Part shown: one piece after another, positions 13,601 through 24,549 of the stretch | Numbering within the stretch: the first letter of the stretch is position 1 | Layout: every line of letters starts with the position of its first letter | The notes under the pieces: generated by a model | What the model saw: only the letters and a program-made list of their open reading frames with translations | Told to the model about the DNA's origin: nothing | Database searches by the model: none | Translations under genes and position numbers: made by a program | Assembly: GCA_020744425.1 (NCBI GenBank) | Contig: JAGMUV010000015.1 | Span: 372,001 to 436,000 of the forward strand | Reading direction: 5' to 3' | Length of the DNA stretch: 64,000 nt | Source: Dactylonectria macrodidyma | Lineage: Eukaryota; Ascomycota; Sordariomycetes; Hypocreales; Nectriaceae

Positions 13601-16600
13601 CAAGTTTCCTCCGTTCTTATGCGACCTGGAAAGCCTTGTCGACCTGGACCTCAGTTTCAATGGCATTGCCTCTTTGCCCAATGAGATTGGTAATCTGAAG
13701 AACCTGGAAAGACTATTGATCACCAATAACAGGCTCACACACAGCGTCCCGCCATCATTTGGGCAACTCATCAGTTTACGCGAACTCGACATCAAGTACA
13801 ACGGTATTTCGAAGATTGATATCATTTCCGAACTGCCGAAGTTGGAGATTCTTTCTGCTGATCACAACTGCATTTCTGCCTTTGTGGGACAATTTGAATC
13901 ACTTCGTCAATTGAAGTTGAACTCAAACCCTCTCAACAAGTTCGAAATTGTGGAACCTGTGCCGACACTCAAGATACTGAATCTTTCCAATGCGCAATTA
14001 GCCAGCATCGACTCATCCTTTGCCAATATGATGAACTTGGAACATCTGATATTGGATAAGAACTACTTCGTCTCGCTTCCCCAGGAGATCGGCACCCTGA
14101 GCAAGTTGGAGCACTTCAGCATTGCAAACAATTCAGTGGGAGAACTCCCGCCCCAAATCGGATGTCTGACAGAGCTGCGGGTGCTCAATGTCCGAGGAAA
14201 CAATATCTCAAAGTTGCCTATGGAGTTGTGGTGGGCCAACAGGCTGGAGATCTTCAACGCCTCTTCTAACGTCCTCGAGCACTTTCCAAAGCCAGCGTCG
14301 AGGGCACCTCGGGTACCTGGAGAGGAGTCTCAACGTCCCGCTGTATTGAACGGCAGATCCGCGCCTCTAGGAACCTTGTCCGCCACGACAAGCACAGAGG
14401 AGCTAACTGATGATCGGAGACCGAGCCAAAACTCGACGCTCTTGAGCGTCGGTCCGTCTCCTCTCAGTGATCGAAAGAGCTCGGTCGTATCCGTCTACGG
14501 GAAGGGCGGCCGAAAAACGTCAGTTGTATCGAGATCGACTACAGCATCCTCAGCTACGAGGAAGGATTCTGGTATCTCATCTCGGATGACGAATACCTTT
14601 GCGGGGTCTTTGCGAAGCCTTTACCTGGCTGACAACCGTCTTGATGATGATGTCTTTGACCAGATTACGCTCCTTTCGGAGCTCCGTGTTCTCAACCTGT
14701 CATATAACGACGAGATTGGTGATATGCCACAGCGATCAATCAAGAGCTGGCCGCAGCTGGTTGAACTTTACCTCTCAGGGAATGGCTTGACAACACTGCC
14801 AGCTGATGACTTGGAAGAGTCCAGTCTCCTCCAGGCTTTGTATATCAACGGCAACAAGTTCACCAACCTGCCAGCAGATATCTCCCGAGCCAAGAACCTC
14901 GCAGTGTTAGATTGCGGAAGCAACTTCCTCAAGTACAACATCTCAAATGTGCCCTACGACTGGAATTGGAACCTGAATCCGAACCTGAGATATCTCAACC
15001 TTTCTGGAAACAAGCGCCTGGAGATCAAGCAGACAGCTGCGCCAAGCGGACCTGGCGCCGTAAACCGAGAAGAATACACCGATTTCAGTCGTTTACTGAA
15101 CTTGCGGGTGCTAGGATTGATGGATGTCACTCTTACTCAGCCCAGCATCCCTGACCAAAGCGAAGACCGGCGTGTTCGTACTTCAGGTTCGCTCGCGGGC
15201 CATCTTCCCTACGGAATGGCAGACACCCTGGGAAAGCATGAGCACTTGTCCGCTGTTGATCTAGTCGTACCTAGGTTCAACTCCTCCGAGACGGAAATGC
15301 TCCTGGGCTTGTTCGATGGGCAGGCTCTTTCTAGTGGAGGATCCAAGATTGCCAAGTATCTCCATGAGAACTTTGGCCACATCTTCGCAATCGAATTGAA
15401 GGCGCTCAAGACGCGCTCTAATGAGACGCCGGTTGACGCTCTGCGGCGCGCGTTCCTGGCTCTGAACAAGGACCTCGTCACAATTGCTATTCAACATTCA
15501 GAGGAGCGTCCGCAGAAGACGCATAGGGGCTCTGGTCAACCCGTCATTCTTTCCAAGGAAGACCTCAATTCGGGTGGCGTTGCCACAGTCGTCTACCTAC
15601 AGAGCACAGAGCTCTATGTTGCAAATGTGGGCGATGCTCAGGCGATGGTGATCCAGACCGATGGAAGCCACAAGATCTTAACCAGGAAACATGACCCCGC
15701 CGAGCCGGCCGAACGATCACGTATCCGCGAAGCCGGAGGATGGGTATCTCGAAACGGCAGATTGAATGATCTCCTCGAAGTTTCTCGAGCGTTTGGTTAC
15801 GTTGACCTGATGCCGGCAGTGCAAGCGGCCCCGTATGTGAGCAACATGACTCTCCGGGAGCAAGACGACATCATCTTGATCGCTACCAGAGAACTCTGGG
15901 AGTACCTGTCACCGGGCCTGGTGACAGATATCGCTAGGGCTGAGCGCCAAGATCTCATGCGGGCTGCTCAGAAGCTTCGTGACCTTGCTATTTCATATGG
16001 CGCTTCAGGCAAGATTATGGTCATGATGATCAGTGTCGCTGACTTGAAGCGGAGAGTAGAACGTTCACGGCTTCAGCGTGGCACTAGCATGTCCCTGTAT
16101 CCATCTGGAATTCCTGACGCTGCTCAGGTTCTCTCCACAAGAAGGGGTCGCAAGGGCAAGGGTGGTGTTTTGGATTCCTCGCTCGATCGTCTTGAGGCAG
16201 AAATTACGGCACCCACTGGTAACGTCTCAATCGTTTTCACAGACATCAAAAACTCAACCAACCTGTGGGAGATGTACCCAAGCGCGATGCGATCCGCCAT
16301 TAAGCTCCACAACGAAGTCATGCGTCGACAACTGCGTCGTATTGGAGGATATGAGGTTAAGACTGAAGGTGATGCGTTCATGGTGTCTTTTCCCACTGCC
16401 ACATCCGCATTGCTTTGGACGTTTGCCGTACAGATGTCGCTTTTGGATGTGAGCTGGCCGTCAGAAGTGCTCAACTCTGTTTCTTGTCAACCGGTCTATG
16501 ATAAGGACAATAGCCTCATTTTCAAGGGATTGTCGGTGCGCATGGGCATTCATTTTGGAGACTGTGTCAGCGAGACCGACCCGGTCACGCGCCGTATGGA

Positions 16601-17506
16601 CTACTTTGGACCCATGGTCAACAAGGCGTCGCGAATCTCGTCGGTGGCGGATGGTGGACAGATTACCGTCTCGACCGACTTCATCTCTGAGATACAGCGA
16701 TGCCTAGTGAACTACCAGGATGTGGACCGTGCCGCATCAGGATCCGAGGACACCTTTGAAGAGGAGTCCTTTGCGACTGCGATTCAAAAAGACCTCAGGT
16801 CTTTGACGTCCCAAGGATTCGAAGTCAAGGAGATGGGAGAAAAGAAACTCAAGGGATTGGAAAACCCAGAGGTTGTCTACTCACTGTATCCGCATGCCCT
16901 GGCTGGTCGCATCGACTTCCATCAGCAGCACGAGAGACGGGAGGAGGGCGCCGACAAGCCTGCCTCTCTTGCTCCAGGAGGAGAGCTTTTATTCGACCCT
17001 GACATGATCTGGACACTCTGGCGTGTCAGCCTGCGGTTGGAGATGCTGTGCAGCAGTTTAGAAGGTGCCTCGAACAATGGCCTTCAACCACCCGAGACGG
17101 AACTGCTGGAGAGGATGAAGCAGCGTGGAGGTGAGATCACAGATCGATTCGTAATGAATTTCATGGAGCACCAAGTTAGCAGGATAGAGGTAAGCTTCTT
17201 AACACACCAGCTTGAACTTAGTGACATTGAGCATAGCACTGACAACTCTGTTAGACCTGCATATCAACCCTAGCCATGCGGCACCTTGCCATCGGTGGGG
17301 GCACTATCAACTTGCTCGAAGAACTTGGAGGGCCCATGACTGACATCTTGAACCACTTCCTCACTCAACAAAATCAACTGAAGCGGTACGAGAAGAAGTA
17401 TGGCAAACTGCCTAGCATTTCCAGTGACAGCGAGGATGATCAGGACGGCCAAGACGAAGATGACGACGACGACGACTCAGTAGTCACGGGCAGTGAGACG
17501 GAATAG
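10617..17506 (+). CDS. CYR1: Adenylate cyclase (RA-LRR-PP2C-like-class III cyclase)
   Basis: This membrane-associated enzyme makes cAMP from ATP and controls growth, development and virulence through PKA; orthologues include yeast CYR1, Neurospora cr-1 and Magnaporthe MAC1. Exons 10617-10849, 11011-11713, 11886-17189 and 17255-17506 join in frame to 2163 residues. The first 630 residues are Ser/Pro-rich and presumably disordered. A Ras-association domain follows (about 634-735, starting ASFCIRIF), then a long leucine-rich repeat array (about 754-1350, LxxLxLxxNxL pattern). A PP2C-like domain (about 1430-1700) lacks several metal ligands. The class III catalytic domain (about 1754-1975) has FTDIKNST and EGDAFMVSF with both metal-binding aspartates. 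The C-terminus ends in an acidic run. Intron 1 contains a 10-nt tandem repeat. Start 10617 is the first in-frame ATG; the frame is open back to 10491 without another ATG. Confidence 0.97.
10921..10980 (+). repeat. 10-nt pyrimidine-rich tandem repeat inside adenylate cyclase intron 1
   Basis: Six 10-nt units related to CTTACCCTCT lie head to tail; the third and fourth are identical and the others differ at one to three positions. The array fills the middle of the 161-nt first intron (10850-11010). Confidence 0.85.
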
Positions 17507-18447
17507 GAGTAAGAGACAAGGGCATTATCTCATTATTTCGACATTGCCAGCTTGGCTTTGGACCCCTCACCACAACCGCACTTGACGTTTATATATCATA
17601 TAATTCTACACCTACTCGACACAACCTGCATGGGCGTAAAGGACTTCGAACAGAACGGCCTTTGGCCAAGTCGCTCGCCGGGAAGAGAGGGAACGAGAAA
17701 GAAGGGATTAAGGAGTTGACATCATAGGTTCATCGCTGGGACTTTTTGTTTCACTTTTGGGGTTTATGCTGGTTTTGGTTGCTTCCAGTCATTGTATGGA
17801 TGTTGTGCTTGGCCGTCTGTGGTCGGTTATGGACGGATATGGGAATTCTCTGGCACTGACTGCGTTTCTGGATGGGAGCGTGTATGGGACCCGATGTGGC
17901 GTTGGGCTATAGGAATCATTTGGGCGATGGCTTGGAGGACTACCCCTTATTCCGCCTTGTATCTGCTGTTGCTTTTGGGACCCGGGGTTATTGGATGTGG
18001 ACGCCTTTGAAAGACAAGTATAGCTAGCACCAGCTTTCCATGCGTATGAAAGCGGGAGAGCACAGAGAAAAGTTGGTTATAGTAATGTTTGACAAGTCAT
18101 AGTACATATCGCCCCCAATCCGTGAATGCCAAGCCAGCGCCGTATTGCATTCTTGGGCCAACAGTCTCCGTACAGTCTCATTTCCCCCTCCAAACATATT
18201 ACTGAGATTCCAATAATTTTGGGCATAAAAGCGGTCTAAGATTGAAGATATTATAGAGCTTTATTAGGCTAAGAATACTATCTATTTTTTTTCTTCGTTT
18301 TTTTTTTTTAGATTTATGTGTACCTAAATATGAGTTCTTCGCAGTATGTATTTTACTCGTGTAGAGTGCAAACGTGGGAGCGTAGGGAGACTTTTGGCGT
18401 GATATTGTATTATACATGGAGTTAACTAGGTCCATCATGTTCTCAAC
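17507..18447. other. Convergent intergenic region between adenylate cyclase and ALG12
   Basis: Tail-to-tail spacer of 941 bp. The left two thirds are probably cyclase 3' UTR. The right part (about 18210-18330) is A/T-rich with oligo-T, suitable for polyadenylation of the opposing gene. No gene seen. Confidence 0.5.
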
Positions 18448-20261
18448 CTACCGACCCTGCCTGAGAATGCGAATTCGTGGCGACATCCGGGGACCAGCCC
18501 ACCAGCCACCTGTGTATTCCCTGACAAAGTGCCGGACAGCCGCGACTTGAGCCCCAATGCCGACAACTCTACCGACATCATCAACCTCGACTGCGGGACG
18601 GCTCCCTGGTTTGAGAATTTCGATGCCATCGAAGCCCTGGACAATGCCAATAAGCTCCCAGGGTCCCAGGACCTTGGAGGCGTCCTCGGCCAGAACGTAG
18701 TCAAAGCGCTCCCAGAACCGCGGGTATTCTAGTTGGTGGCCTTTCTCGGTCTTGTCGAAGAGAAAGATAGGGGTATCGGGGTTTGGCGGCAGCGGGAGGT
18801 CAAGAGCGATGGAGTGGCCACATGGGTTCTGGCCGAACAGAGTCAAGCCCGTCATGCATGTGAGGACGTCGGCGTGGACGTGGACGACTGGGCTGGGGTC
18901 ATCACGGGCGAGGACCTGAAGTTGCGCGAGGGCATCGCCGCCGGGGTAGTTGAGGGAGGACAAGAGCAGCATGCCGGCGCTGGCGGCGAAGGTACCAAGG
19001 ACGGAGAGGGCGAGGACGAGGGAAGCAGCTTTGTAGGCGAGCGACTTGGAGGCGCGGGTGGAAATGAAGTTGGCGCCGAGGGCAGCTGCCGCGGTGAGAG
19101 ACGGGACAACGTAAAAGATGAAGCGGGCTTCCTTGTGAGGCTGGAGGGAGTAGATGTTGACGAAGAGGAGGTTAGGGACGACTAAAGCGGAGGCGGTACG
19201 GCGGGTGCCAGGTTGCCAGAGCGCAACCAGGATGAGTGGCAGTGCGAGAGGGTTCAGGAGAAGACGTGGCAGGGCCGAAGAGAAGTAGTAGTGCCAGGGC
19301 GAGACGCCCCAGTCGGACGAGGAGCCCAGGATTGCATTGAAGTAGAAGCCGGCGAGCTCGGGCCAGAGTGGCCGCTGCCAGAAATAAGAGTCGATGGGCA
19401 CAGAGATGACTAACGCGGCGACAAAGGAGCCCAGGGAGACGGGGATCAGGTCGAGCAGCGTTGCGCGTCGGCTGGCGAGTAGGTAGAGCGCGGTGGTGAT
19501 GAGAAGGAGGGCGACCTCGGAACGGAAGATGACGCCGGCCAGGATCAGGAGAGCAATGGCCTGCTTCTGGCGGACGATGGATCTTCGGGGCTGGAGCTGG
19601 GGCAAGAGAAAGGCCGAAGCAAGGGTTGCTGGGTGGCATATGTAAGCCTGAGACGTCTTTTTGTTGTAACTCCTCTCTTACTCGTGTAAGATGGAGCAGA
19701 AAAAAAAAACTTACTTAGGCCAAAGGCATACATGTTGGGCAGCGTCCGCGAAAGATAGTAGTTGACATGGAACTGGCTGACTAGCATGACAACCCACCAA
19801 TTAGAGACGCCTCTGCCAAACGCCGCACGCAGCGAATTACGCATCGTCAGCAGCGCGGCAGCGTTGAAGAGGCCCAGCAGGCCCCGGACGACGAGCTGGG
19901 CATGCCGAAAGCCGACGAGACCTCCAACGAGCGGCTGGCCGAAGCCGGCGAGCAGCACGGCGCCGACAAAGGTGCGCGGCACGGCGCCGGGAAAGGTGAA
20001 GTGGTCGTACGTGCTCGCGAGCCGCTCGCCCGCGTCGGCGCCCGTCGGCGTGCCGTAGACGAGCAGGTCGTGCGCCGCCTGCAGGTTGAACGACTCCTCG
20101 ACCTTGGAGTAGGGCGAGACGAGTAGGTGCAGCAGGGGCACGGCAAAGAGGAGGGACGTGAAGAAGACGTCTTTTGTGGACGTGTTAGCCGCTTTCTTGA
20201 GAGGAATTGGATGAGTTTGATGATGAGTTAGCTTACCTGTGATTGTCGTTTTGGATGTCAT
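18448..20261 (-). CDS. ALG12: ALG12, dolichyl-P-mannose alpha-1,6-mannosyltransferase
   Basis: Alg12 adds the eighth mannose, in alpha-1,6 linkage, to the lipid-linked oligosaccharide precursor for N-glycosylation in the ER lumen (GT22 family). Exons 20237-20261, 19715-20170 and 18448-19628 give 553 residues, normal for the family. The first exon codes only eight residues plus one base; its 66-nt intron has a GCTAAC branch site. The second acceptor was placed at 19629, not the nearer CAG at 19640, because only it restores the FGLTTLASAFLLPQLQP continuity. Family motifs include YSKVEESFNLQAAHD in the first luminal loop, WPELAGFYFNAILG, WGVSPWHYYF, and the GT22 signature HKEARFI. The rest is hydrophobic with many predicted membrane spans. 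It is divergent from YOS1, another early secretory pathway gene, 507 bp away. Confidence 0.95.
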
Positions 20262-20768
20262 GGTGTCGATGGAGCTTTGGTGATGAGGCTTGGTGTTGAG
20301 CAAGCGGGTTCTCCCTTTCGATGAGCTACCTAGAATTGAAGCAACGACGCCGCATCGACAAGAACAGAGAACCGGATCTTCAAATCGCTCTCATAGATTG
20401 CTTCGTATACCCGCAACCAGGTAAATTCATGGAAGGCTGGCGCGTATCAGCTACAGCGACACCTGAGGAGAAGTCATTCAAGAGCTCAAGTTGAACGTGT
20501 AAGTTGCAGCTGTGGAGTCCGTATCTGGCTAAGCTCCCTCCCTCCACGGATCGGATCGGCGCAATGATCCGCCGGCGCACCCACCACGGGGAAACCACCA
20601 AGGCTCCCTCGACCAGCTACAGTTACCACATGTCATCGCCGCCTCCCGCGAACCAATTTAGTTCCACGTCGCCGTTCCGCCTCGCCCAAAAGAATTGCTT
20701 CCGTCGCATTTGCCCTTCCTCCTCCGCAACACTGCGAGTCGTGATCTCCTCCCACGCCATCGTCCATC
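20262..20768. promoter_or_regulatory. Divergent promoter region of ALG12 and YOS1
   Basis: A 507-bp spacer between two divergently transcribed secretory-pathway genes. No specific element was recognised. Confidence 0.5.
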
Positions 20769-21292
20769 ATGCTCTTCTTCGGCAGCTTCATCTACAGTGC
20801 GTATTCGTCTCCCGCTTACCCTGGCCGTCCTTGAAGGCATCGCTAACCTGCGTCTTCTCCCAGTTACCGTTGTACGAAACCGCCACAATGCCTCACACCC
20901 GCCAGCGCGCATGGCCTCGCTAATAACCACTTGTCGCAGCTCCTCGTCAATGCCGTAGCCGTACTATCTGAAGATCGTTTCCTCGCGCGCAGTACGCCCC
21001 TCCCCCCCTCCCTCCTTGACGGTATCGAGTCCCTAACGCATATTGCGCTTCTCTCTAGTTAACCTCTCGCCCGCTTCCTATGATCCGGCTTTCGGCTCCG
21101 GCGCCGATGCGAGTGTCAAGGCTAAGATCATAAACCTCATCGCTAGCATCCGAACCATCATGCGATGTGCGTACCTCTGTTCCTCCTCGCGATTTACGTT
21201 CTGATCCTCGAGTGCTGACACCTTGCAACACGACAGTCCCCTTGATATTTGTTAACGCGATCATTATCATCTACGAGCTTGTCTTGGGCTAA
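20769..21292 (+). CDS. YOS1: YOS1 / IER3IP1-like ER-Golgi transport protein, five exons
   Basis: Yos1 is a small integral membrane partner of the Yip1-Yif1 complex needed for ER-to-Golgi vesicle transport. The gene is too fragmented for a simple ORF. Exons 20769-20796, 20864-20871, 20940-20991, 21059-21166 and 21237-21292 join in frame to 83 residues, the usual family size. Exon 2 is only 8 nt. It is required because exon 1 ends in phase 1 and exon 3 begins in phase 0, and it yields FIYITVLLVNAVAVL. All introns are GT-AG with CTAAC/CTAAT-like branch sites in the first two. The family motif LLVNAVAVLSEDRFLARI is followed by NLSPASYDPAF and a second hydrophobic helix ending YELVLG. Convergent with creB. 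Confidence 0.93.
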
Positions 21293-22036
21293 GAATGTGT
21301 GTTTGGGGCGGCAGCAAAAGGAACACGGTTGTGTACCTCTCCAGGCATCAATAGAGCGTGAGCATCCCGTGGAGTTGTAAAATCAAATGATTCATGGCTA
21401 GCGGCGTAGGAGTCTTTGCTACTTGGAATGGGGCAGGTCGGTCTAGAGCATTAATCGAGTCTTTATGGGATGAGACATGAATGGGAATGGAAACGGGCAA
21501 TACACTGAGCCGCTGGCGCTGCCTGAACGTCTTGGCTTAATCTTTCTTTATCTTGTCTGCAACTGGCCAGTCAAGCAAATGGCTGGCCAGGGCTTCCGCT
21601 ATAATACAGTCATCGCAGCGGCGCAGCTGGCACTCGACGCCGTTCAATAACATGTTCGCTCCGAATGATTACTTCAACCCAGCCGCCACGCTGGACACTC
21701 CACACTCCATACTCCACAACCACATAGTTGCCCACACCACCATCAACGCTTCAAAGTCAACAGTCGTCTTTCATACCCCGACTCCTAACCGTGCTTCAAG
21801 CCCATTGACCACTCCTAAACTGATAACATCTGTAGAAATTATTCGAAGGAAAAGGGCACGTGCCAAGAAAAACGCTGTCTGATGCGGGGTGTTGCCGTCC
21901 TTCTTTTTTGGTCCTTTTGCCGTGGTGGAAGCTTGCGAAATGCATGTCCTGTCATCCGTACAATCGAGGACTGAAATGAGGGTGAAAAAAGTCTTCGTAT
22001 CCCTTCCAATATGCCATGCAACGATGAAGAAAAGTA
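21293..22036. other. Convergent intergenic region between YOS1 and creB
   Basis: A 744-bp tail-to-tail spacer, mainly 3' UTR. A 76-codon ATG ORF (21652-21882, plus) has no recognisable relatives and I do not call it a gene. Confidence 0.5.
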
Positions 22037-24549
22037 CTATGAGGAAAGCAGGTTGGTGCTCTTTTTCCGCCCTAGACCAAAGCTGAGACGGTCTTTGAGC
22101 TTCTCGTGCTTGTCTGGCGTCTCGCCGTTCTGCGACGTGCCTATGACTTGAGCCGTAGATTTATCCTTGTGGTGAAAGAGACCGAAGCTCTTCTTCGACA
22201 TTGACTTGCTGCCACGCTTGGACCGGTCCAGGAAACTCGGCGACGAGTTCGCCGTGCCGTTCTCCTTCTTGCGAGTGCTTTCTTCTTCAGCTGCCGACTT
22301 TTTGCTAGCTTCGAGGACTCTTTGCAGGTCGTCCTGCTCAGCTCTTCGTGCCTGTAGCATCTTGGATTGTTCTTCTCGTCGTTTCTTCTCGTCAAGCTTG
22401 GCTTGCTTCTCCCTCTCCTTCTCCCTTTCCTTCTCGGCTTGCTTCTCTGCCTTCTCTGCGGCTTCCCGTTGCTTCTTCTCACGCTTCTTGTCCTCCTTGG
22501 ATTTAGCGTCCTCTTTCGTAGTGTCAGACCTGCGCAGCCCGTTCGAAGTCGCCACCGGGACCAAAGGAACTGGAGGCTCGTGGTTCACGACTGGGGCAGT
22601 TGATGGCACGACGGGGGCCGTCGTGGCGTGGGCCAGACTTGCTAGCGATTCCTGATCCCGGATGGGGGAGATGGGCTGTGTCATTTGCCGCTTTAGAGGC
22701 ACATGCTCTGACCTGTCGCCGTTTTCCTGGGCCAGGTTTGCAGCCTCGTTCGCGAGCTTGACCTCTTCCATTCCTTCCTTCTCTTGCTCCTCCCTGACCT
22801 TTTCAAACGTGGTTTCTTGGTAGAAGAGAACGTATGCAGTTGCCATTCCCGGCTTGTCGCCGAAAAAGTTACGCACGAAGTGCTTGTCTACAGGTTCAAC
22901 CATTTCGTCATCGAACAAAACCCAACCTCGATCTTTGGTCTTGATAATGGAGACGTAGTGGCCGTGATAGGCGTTGCCACCGATGTGGACTACAACGGCA
23001 TAGAGCTCGTACAAGCGATCAGGATCGGCTGCGTCATCAGTCGTATTAAACATGCGCAGATGGTAGGGGTAGACGACTCGGTGGAACAGCTTCTGCAAAC
23101 GACTGTAGTCCTCGGTATACTTGAATCGCTTCAAATGGAGGGTGAGAATCTTGGGAAGACGCTTCACTTTCATTCGCTTTTCCGCCTCTTGCAACCCACC
23201 GCAGTGGTCACAGTGGAACTTGTTACGCTCGCAGAGCATTTCCTCGGCCGAGAATTTTCGCAAGCAAGAGGTGACTGAGGAGTGTTCTTCCAGATCGATG
23301 GAGAGATCGAGGAATGTTTCATCTCGCTGTGATGCCGTCTCGCATGTCAAACACTTGGTTTCTGATGTCAAGACACCCTCGAAAATATCGTGGACCCAGC
23401 CAGTCCCAGGGGATTGGATACCCGTCGCCTGGTTGACAACCGCCGCCCCCAGCGCGGTTTCAACCGACTGCTTCAGGCCATCTTCTAGCTGCAGCTGCAT
23501 TTTGCGTGCCGTTGCTTCGACATTGGTGATGACATCATTCAGCACTAAGCCGTAAAATTCGTGAGCATCCTGGTGCATAGAGTTCCGGAACATTTCATTG
23601 TCGCGTTTGAAGATTTCGAGGAATCGCTGAGGGCTTAGGACACCAGTGTGAGTGTTACTTTCCATGAGCGCTAAGAAAATATCCTTGAGACCCGTGAACG
23701 TGGACTCATCCATTCCATAGGCGGCCGAGTTCTCCTGCGCCAACTCGAGGATAGGACCTTTGAGCATGGCCTGTTTCTTCTTGTATTCGGGCGTGTCTGG
23801 CTTGTCTTCGGGTCGAATGCCAACCTGGCCTGGCAACTGGTGGTTCATGACCTGCCTCTGTTTGATCACCTGGGAAGTGCTGAGGCCCTTCTGTTTGGGT
23901 TGCTGGGCGGCAGGGTTTGGAGGAGGGGGCGGCCGAATTGTGACATTTACTTTCGGGCGAGTGCCATTGGGGGTATCGGAAGGCGAATAGGGCGGGTACC
24001 GAATGACGTTCTCGCGAAACGAGTCGGAGTAGAACAGGGCCTGAACGATAGAGTTGCAGTAGCTGTGGAGGGTCAGTATGGTGGGCCAAAGGTGGCGCGC
24101 GCATTAGACTTCATACCATGTATTCCCAAACTAAACGACAAGTCAGTTCAACGAAACTCAGGACATTTGCAAAATTGGAAGACTGGAGGACTGGATGGGC
24201 GGGAGGGCGACTGGGACATACGTTCTCGAGGCCAAAGAATCGGTCGGTGCCATCATCGCGCAGGGGGCCGGCATTTTGAAGCATCTTCTCTAAGGGTGTG
24301 AGGTCGAGCACAGGCTCTTCCTTCTTCTTGGAGACGGCATCTTTAGATGGGGTCGAGGAGGAGGCCTGTGAATGGAGCGGTATTTTGTCAGTAAGGGTCG
24401 GATGTCTTGGCGCAAAGGAGGAGGGATGGAGGGGATCGGTCGTTGGGATCGTAAATTGCGAGGGGAGCGGGGGCGGGAGCGGAAGCGAGAGGCAGGGAGT
24501 TGTGACGCACCGTGCCGGAGCCCTTGATCTTGTTGAAGAAGCCGGCCAT
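22037..24549 (-). CDS. creB: CreB-type ubiquitin-specific protease (USP12/46 family)
   Basis: CreB removes ubiquitin from proteins and, with the WD40 protein CreC, takes part in carbon catabolite repression in Aspergillus; the animal relatives are USP12/USP46. Exons 24511-24549, 24222-24365, 24117-24130 and 22037-24062 give 740 residues. Exon 3 is only 14 nt and, with the first base of exon 4, encodes FGNTC, the Cys box; Cys66 is the nucleophile and its codon is split by the third intron. Other peptidase motifs are [13 protein letters not shown], a CxxC...CxxC zinc ribbon (CLTC, CDHC), [14 protein letters not shown] and [14 protein letters not shown] with the catalytic His. Residues from about 500 are a Lys/Glu-rich coiled coil, also typical of CreB. 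No adjacent gene is functionally related. Confidence 0.95.

Noticed and set aside
19639..19712. Nearer 3' splice site for ALG12 intron 2
   Set aside because: Using the CAG at 19640-19642 shifts the frame. The acceptor at 19629-19630 restores the family sequence.
21652..21882. 76-codon ORF between YOS1 and creB
   Set aside because: Lies in convergent 3' UTR space; no recognised homologue and no unusual features.
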